From Hwanghaeella sp964350445 (GTDB taxonomy: Bacteria > Pseudomonadota > Alphaproteobacteria > UBA8366 > Aestuariispiraceae), in NCBI GenBank assembly GCA_964350445.1, contig CAYGKA010000001.1, forward strand, positions 1 to 64,000: a stretch of 64,000 nt of DNA. The letters are read 5' to 3'. A model generated the notes under the pieces. The model had not been told where the DNA came from and made no database searches. It saw nothing but the letters and a program-made list of their open reading frames with translations. Below are positions 59,936-64,000 of this stretch, piece by piece. Position 1 is the stretch's first letter. The number at the start of each line of letters is the position of its first letter. The position numbers and the translations under genes are program-made.

Positions 59936-61180
59936 ATGTCTTCCACAGCCCCGTCCGCAGATAAGGACCAAACCGGCGTCGCCCACGACCTGATCCGGAC
60001 CGAGAGTCTTCTCGGCGCGCATAACTATAAGCCGATCGACGTCGTGTTGAGCCGGGGCGAGGGCGTCTATCTCTGGGATGTCGACGGCAACCGGTATCTA
60101 GACTGCCTGTCCGCTTATTCGGCGGTCAATCAGGGCCATTGCCATCCAAAGATCCTGGAAACCATGATCGAACAGGCCGGCAAACTGACCTTGACCTCGC
60201 GCGCCTTCCGAAACGACCAACTGGCGCCTTTCTATCAGGAGATCGCCGCGCTGACCGGGTCCCACAAGGTGCTGCCGATGAACTCGGGGGCGGAAGCTGT
60301 CGAGAGCGCCATCAAGGCGGTCCGAAAATGGGGCTATGAAGTGAAGGGCGTGCCAGAAGACAAGGCGGAGATCATTGTCTGTTCCAATAACTTCCACGGC
60401 CGCACGCTGGGCGTCGTCGGCTTTTCGACCGATCCCGTGGCCCGCGGCGGTTTCGGTCCCTTCGCGCCGGGTTTCCGGGTCGCCAAATACGGCGATATCG
60501 AGGCCTTCAAGGCCGCAATTACCGATAACACGGTCGCCTTCCTGATCGAACCGATCCAGGGCGAAGCGGGCGTCATCATTCCGCCGGCCGGATACATGAA
60601 GGAAGTCCGCGAGACGTGTACCGATCGAAACATCACCCTGATCCTGGATGAAATCCAAACCGGTCTGGGCCGTACCGGAAAGCTGCTGGCCGAGGAGCAT
60701 GAGGGGATCGTCGCCGACGTTACCTTGGTCGGCAAGGCACTGTCCGGCGGGTTCTATCCGGTATCGGCGGTGCTCTCCAACAGCGATGTCCTTGGCGTTT
60801 TGCAACCGGGGCAGCATGGCTCCACCTTCGGCGGCAACCCGCTGGCCTGCGCCATCGCACGAACGGCGCTGAGGGTCCTTGTGGAGGAGGGGATGATCGA
60901 AAACTCCGCCACCCAGGGTGCTTACCTGAAGGCAGGGTTGCAGGGAATCCGCGCCAATGCGGTGCGCGATGTGCGCGGGCGTGGTTTGATGATAGCCGTC
61001 GAACTGGATCCCCAGGCCGGCGGGGCGCGGCGCTACTGCGAGGCGCTGAAGCAAAGGGGCATCCTGTGCAAGGACACGCATGAGCATTCCATCCGCATCG
61101 CCCCGCCGCTGGTGATAGACCGGGAACAGACCGACTGGTGTTTGGAGCAGTTCGACGCTGTCCTGACAGGTCTGGACTGA
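59936..61180 (+). CDS. rocD: Ornithine aminotransferase
   Basis: 414 aa class III PLP transaminase converting ornithine and 2-oxoglutarate to glutamate semialdehyde and glutamate. Landmarks: LGAHNYKPIDVVLSRGEGVYLWDVDGNRYLDCLSAYSAVNQGH, MNSGAEAVESAIKAVRKW, LDEIQTGLGRTG and the PLP-Lys segment LVGKALSGGFYPVSAVL. Strong ribosome site (AAGGAG). Forms a two-gene arginine-degradation unit with rocF, controlled by the divergent Lrp gene. Confidence 0.94.
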   Translation: MSSTAPSADKDQTGVAHDLIRTESLLGAHNYKPIDVVLSRGEGVYLWDVDGNRYLDCLSAYSAVNQGHCHPKILETMIEQAGKLTLTSRAFRNDQLAPFYQEIAALTGSHKVLPMNSGAEAVESAIKAVRKWGYEVKGVPEDKAEIIVCSNNFHGRTLGVVGFSTDPVARGGFGPFAPGFRVAKYGDIEAFKAAITDNTVAFLIEPIQGEAGVIIPPAGYMKEVRETCTDRNITLILDEIQTGLGRTGKLLAEEHEGIVADVTLVGKALSGGFYPVSAVLSNSDVLGVLQPGQHGSTFGGNPLACAIARTALRVLVEEGMIENSATQGAYLKAGLQGIRANAVRDVRGRGLMIAVELDPQAGGARRYCEALKQRGILCKDTHEHSIRIAPPLVIDREQTDWCLEQFDAVLTGLD

Positions 61181-61312
61181 TCGCCGCGACGCCCCTCAAG
61201 ATGCGGTCCCTTCGTTTTGTGGCAACGGAGCAATTGCCCTTCGTGCCGCGATTTGATAGCGAACCGGACCAAGCTTTTTTGACCAAGCCTTCTCGAACGG
61301 GGAATTGAGACG

Positions 61313-61636
61313 ATGCCCAAGGTTACCTACAGACATCATGACGGCTCCGAGGAGACGGTCGACGTCAGGGCCGGAACCAGCCTGATGCTGGGCGCGTTGA
61401 CCAATGGCGTCGACGGTATCGAAGCCGAATGCGGCGGATCCTGCATGTGCGCCACCTGCCATGTCTATGTGGACGCGGCTTGGCTCGACAAGCTCCCCAA
61501 GGTTCAGGTCCTGGAAGATGAGATGCTGGACGACACGGCCGCGGAGCGGAAACCCAACAGCCGCTTGAGCTGCCAGATTGAAATGAGCGATTCCCTTGAC
61601 GGAATCACCGTCGAATTGCCCGAGACTCAAATCTGA
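61313..61636 (+). CDS. [2Fe-2S] ferredoxin, putidaredoxin/adrenodoxin type
   Basis: 107 aa. Cluster ligands C40-x5-C46-x2-C49 and C87, the spacing of adrenodoxin/putidaredoxin-type ferredoxins; an extra Cys44 lies in the loop (ECGGSCMCATCH). These carry electrons from an FAD reductase to cytochrome P450s or Rieske-type oxygenases. Its stop codon shares a base with the start of the reductase gene. The terminal oxygenase is not in the window. Confidence 0.93.
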   Translation: MPKVTYRHHDGSEETVDVRAGTSLMLGALTNGVDGIEAECGGSCMCATCHVYVDAAWLDKLPKVQVLEDEMLDDTAAERKPNSRLSCQIEMSDSLDGITVELPETQI

Positions 61637-62886
61637 TGAACGCTAGGGAGTCAGCGGGTCTGGTCGTGATCGGCGGGTCCCATGCCGGGCATCAGGTCGC
61701 GATCGCCGCGCGTGCCGCCGGTTTCGAAGGGCCGATCACGGTATTTAGCGATGAGCGCGAATTGCCGTATCAGCGCCCGCCGCTCTCCAAAGCCTACCTG
61801 ATGGGTAAGCAGCCGCGCGAAGCACTGCTGTTCCGGCCTGCCGCCTTCTATCAGGAACAGGGCATCGACCTTCGCCTTGGCGTCAAGGCGACGGCCATCG
61901 ACCGCGCCGCGCATACGGTCGCTTGCGACAACGGCACTGTCCTGCCCTATGCCAAACTGGTCATTGCCACGGGGACGCGGGTGCGTCCGTTGACCGTGCC
62001 CGGGGCGGACCTTGGCGGCGTCCACTACATCCGAACCTTGGCCGATATCGACGCGATGGCGGCGGAACTGGACCAGGTGAAGTCGGTCGTGGTGATCGGC
62101 GGCGGGTTCATCGGACTGGAAGGGGCGGCCGCCCTGAAGATCATGGGCCGGAACGTCGCCGTCGTCGAATTGGCCGATAGGCTGATGGCGCGTGGGGTCG
62201 GGCAAACGGTGAGCGGCTTTTTCGCCGAATATCATCGCAAGCAAGGCGTCGATATACGTCTGTCGACGGGTGTCGAAAGCCTGTCCGGCGAAAACGGGCG
62301 CGTGACCGGCGTTGTCGTCAGCGGCGGGGATGTCCTGCCGGCGGATCTAGTCGTCGTCGGGATCGGCGTTCTACCCAATCAGGAAATTGCGTCGGATGCC
62401 GGGATATCCTGCGGCAACGGCGTCATCGTCGACGAATTCATGCAGACCAGCGATCCGGACATCCTGGCGGCTGGCGATTGCGCCCAATTCGAGGGTCGTT
62501 TCTACGGCGGGCCGCTGCGCCTCGAATCCGTTCAGAACGCGACGGATCAGGCGCGTACCGCCGGGGCGACGATCGCGGGGGTGAAGAAACCCTATGACGC
62601 GGCGCCCTGGTTCTGGTCCGATCAGTTCGACCTCAAGCTTCAGATGACCGGCATCACCGCCGGCAACGATCTGGAAATCATCCGGGGCGATGTCGCGGCG
62701 GGCGAATTCTCCGTATTTTATTTCATGGGCGACAAATGGCTCGGCACCGATACGGTGAACCAGCCGGCCAACCATATCGGCAGCCGCCGGTTGCTCGACG
62801 CGGGCTACGCGCTCAGCAAGGCCGAGGCGGCGGATGAAGAACTCGCCCTGAAGGATCTCGTAAAGGCAGTGCGTAAGGGCGGCTGA
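61636..62886 (+). CDS. FAD-dependent ferredoxin reductase (putidaredoxin reductase type)
   Basis: 416 aa NAD(P)H:ferredoxin reductase. N-terminal FAD-binding VVIGGSHAGHQVAIAARAAG, NAD-binding VVVIGGGFIGLEGAAALKIMG, the conserved YQRPPLSKAYLMG, and GDCA motif DILAAGDCAQFEG, with a C-terminal reductase domain (PWFWSDQFDLKLQMTG). It overlaps the ferredoxin gene (TGATGA) and so is translationally coupled. Together they form the redox module for an unidentified monooxygenase or dioxygenase. Confidence 0.93.
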   Translation: MNARESAGLVVIGGSHAGHQVAIAARAAGFEGPITVFSDERELPYQRPPLSKAYLMGKQPREALLFRPAAFYQEQGIDLRLGVKATAIDRAAHTVACDNGTVLPYAKLVIATGTRVRPLTVPGADLGGVHYIRTLADIDAMAAELDQVKSVVVIGGGFIGLEGAAALKIMGRNVAVVELADRLMARGVGQTVSGFFAEYHRKQGVDIRLSTGVESLSGENGRVTGVVVSGGDVLPADLVVVGIGVLPNQEIASDAGISCGNGVIVDEFMQTSDPDILAAGDCAQFEGRFYGGPLRLESVQNATDQARTAGATIAGVKKPYDAAPWFWSDQFDLKLQMTGITAGNDLEIIRGDVAAGEFSVFYFMGDKWLGTDTVNQPANHIGSRRLLDAGYALSKAEAADEELALKDLVKAVRKGG

Positions 62887-62945
62887 GGAACGGAAAACGC
62901 GTTCCGCCGCCGATAAAAAGAAATTAAGTATCGGGAGGCGGACGC

Positions 62946-64000
62946 GTGAAAATCACCAAAATCGAAAGCCGGGTCTACGGCCATGACATGCCCAAGATGG
63001 GATATAGTCAGGCTTGGTTCACGCGGCGCTCCTGCCATCTCGTCCGCGTCGAAACCGACGAGGGCATCGTCGGCGTCGGGGAGGTGTTCGGCGCCGGCAA
63101 TGTCGCACTCGGCAACAAGGCAATCGTTGAACAGGTGATCCAGCCCATGCTGTTGGGCGAGGACCCGATCGCCCGGCAGTTTCTTTGGCACAAGGTCTAC
63201 AACACGCTCCGCGACCATGGGCAGAAGGGCATGCCGCTGCAGGCCCAATCGGCTATCGACATCGCACTCTGGGACATCGCCGGCCAGGCGACCGGCCTGC
63301 CGCTGGTGAAACTGCTCGGCGGTCCGTGCCGGGAAGAGGTCACCGTCTACGGTTACGGCATGATGCTGCGGCAGGAGGAGGACCTCGAGGCCTCCTTCGC
63401 GGAAGAAGCGGCCGCGATAGCCGAAATGGGCTTCAAATGCACCAAGATGAAAATCGGCATGGGGCCGAAAAAGGACGTGAAGCTGATAGAGGCGGTGCGC
63501 AACGCCATCCCGGAGGAAATGGGGCTCGGCGTCGACGCGAACCACGCCTATGTCCTCAAGGACGCGATGTATGTCGGCGCGGCAATGGACGATATGGACA
63601 TCGCCTGGTTCGAAGAACCCGTCGCGAACGAAGATCATCAGGGATACAGAGACCTGTGCCAGGCGCTGAAAACGCCGGTTTCAGGCGGTGAGGCGGAATT
63701 CACCCGCTGGGGTTTCCGCGATCTGCTCGAGAACCGTTGCGTCGATATCGTTCAGCCGGAAGTGTGTGGACTGGGCGGGATTACCGAATATCTCAACGTG
63801 CTTGCCTTGGCGCATACGCATTTCATCCCCTGCATGAACCATTGCTGGGGATCGGACGTGTCGGTGGCCATGACGCTGCATCTGCTCTGCGCGCAGCAGG
63901 ACCTGCCGGGCGGCTTGTTTCCACAAACGCCGATGCTGGAATTCGATTCGACCGTCAGCCATTTCCGGGACGAGATCCTGGAGGAGCCGCTGGACATTTT
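62946..64000 (+). CDS. Enolase-superfamily (mandelate racemase/muconate lactonizing) enzyme, 3' end outside window
   Basis: At least 351 aa. N-terminal capping domain and TIM barrel with the MLE/MR features: KCTKMKIG (catalytic Lys pair region, K167/K169), GVDANH (metal Asp197 and Asn199), AWFEEPV (metal Glu), SGGEAEF (metal Glu region) and HCWGSDV (His). The family abstracts the alpha-proton of carboxylates (sugar-acid dehydratases, racemases, cycloisomerases); the substrate is unknown. The GTG at 62946 has GGGAGG 7 nt upstream. It lies 59 bp after the ferredoxin reductase on the same strand. Confidence 0.9.
   Translation, partial: MKITKIESRVYGHDMPKMGYSQAWFTRRSCHLVRVETDEGIVGVGEVFGAGNVALGNKAIVEQVIQPMLLGEDPIARQFLWHKVYNTLRDHGQKGMPLQAQSAIDIALWDIAGQATGLPLVKLLGGPCREEVTVYGYGMMLRQEEDLEASFAEEAAAIAEMGFKCTKMKIGMGPKKDVKLIEAVRNAIPEEMGLGVDANHAYVLKDAMYVGAAMDDMDIAWFEEPVANEDHQGYRDLCQALKTPVSGGEAEFTRWGFRDLLENRCVDIVQPEVCGLGGITEYLNVLALAHTHFIPCMNHCWGSDVSVAMTLHLLCAQQDLPGGLFPQTPMLEFDSTVSHFRDEILEEPLDI

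Noticed and set aside
1..64000. CRISPR arrays, tRNA/rRNA genes, insertion sequences, integrases, att sites
   Set aside because: None seen on either strand; the only tandem repeat is the short one at the tetR 3' end.

Overview
The window is GC-rich (about 60 %), densely coding, chromosomal-looking DNA. Its gene content suggests a free-living, probably marine alphaproteobacterium related to the Rhodospirillales: TRAP-TAXI and ABC uptake systems, OxyR-ahpCF, legionaminic-acid synthesis and an RTX/type I secretion locus. The taxonomic call is inferred from gene content only. I see no rRNA, tRNA, CRISPR array, insertion sequence, integrase or phage gene.

Layout. (1) 0-9.2 kb is a secretion and modification locus. 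It holds the N-terminal part of a serralysin-type (M10) RTX metalloprotease running off the left edge, a HlyC-type toxin acyltransferase just upstream of it, a ferritin-like diiron protein, an APH-type small-molecule kinase, a methyltransferase fused to a QueC-like PP-loop enzyme, and a HlyB/HlyD type I exporter whose C39-like domain lacks the catalytic Cys. (2) 9.3-12.5 kb holds a zinc alcohol dehydrogenase, an SDR and a GT4 glycosyltransferase. (3) 12.7-17.8 kb is a compact legionaminic acid operon (legB, legC, legG, legI and a NeuD/PglD-like acetyltransferase). It faces a large membrane protein (17.8-20.0 kb) that fuses a YbhN-type domain to an O-antigen-ligase domain. (4) 20.2-28.1 kb is a redox-stress block: oxyR divergent from ahpC-ahpF, a BisC-like molybdoenzyme, a TetR regulator and an AhpD-like protein.

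(5) 28.1-45.5 kb is a nitrogen-scavenging region. A clear guanidine-I (ykkC) riboswitch (about 37342-37452, minus strand) precedes a minus-strand operon: two DUF1989 carboxyguanidine-deiminase-type subunits, a biotin-dependent urea/guanidine carboxylase, allophanate hydrolase, a 2-oxoglutarate/Fe(II) oxygenase and a polysaccharide-deacetylase-family hydrolase. Around it lie a biuret-hydrolase-like enzyme, two SDRs, a second 2OG/Fe(II) oxygenase, the 'urea carboxylase region' ABC transporter and a creatininase-family hydrolase. The proposed logic is uptake of guanidino compounds, release of guanidine, carboxylation, deimination to allophanate, and hydrolysis to NH3 and CO2, with ammonia assimilated by the type III glutamine synthetase at 45.9 kb.

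(6) 47.3-52.9 kb: a LysR regulator divergent from a TAXI-TRAP transporter and a split AtuA-like pair. (7) 53-56.9 kb: a P-type cation ATPase, a YqaA-like membrane protein and an acidic hypothetical protein. (8) 57-64 kb: an SHMT-like enzyme, then an Lrp regulator divergent from arginase and ornithine aminotransferase, a [2Fe-2S] ferredoxin with its FAD reductase, and an enolase-superfamily enzyme cut by the right edge.

The most interesting material is the methyltransferase-QueC fusion with its neighbours, the coupling of two 2OG/Fe(II) oxygenases to a riboswitch-controlled guanidine operon, and the YbhN-ligase fusion.
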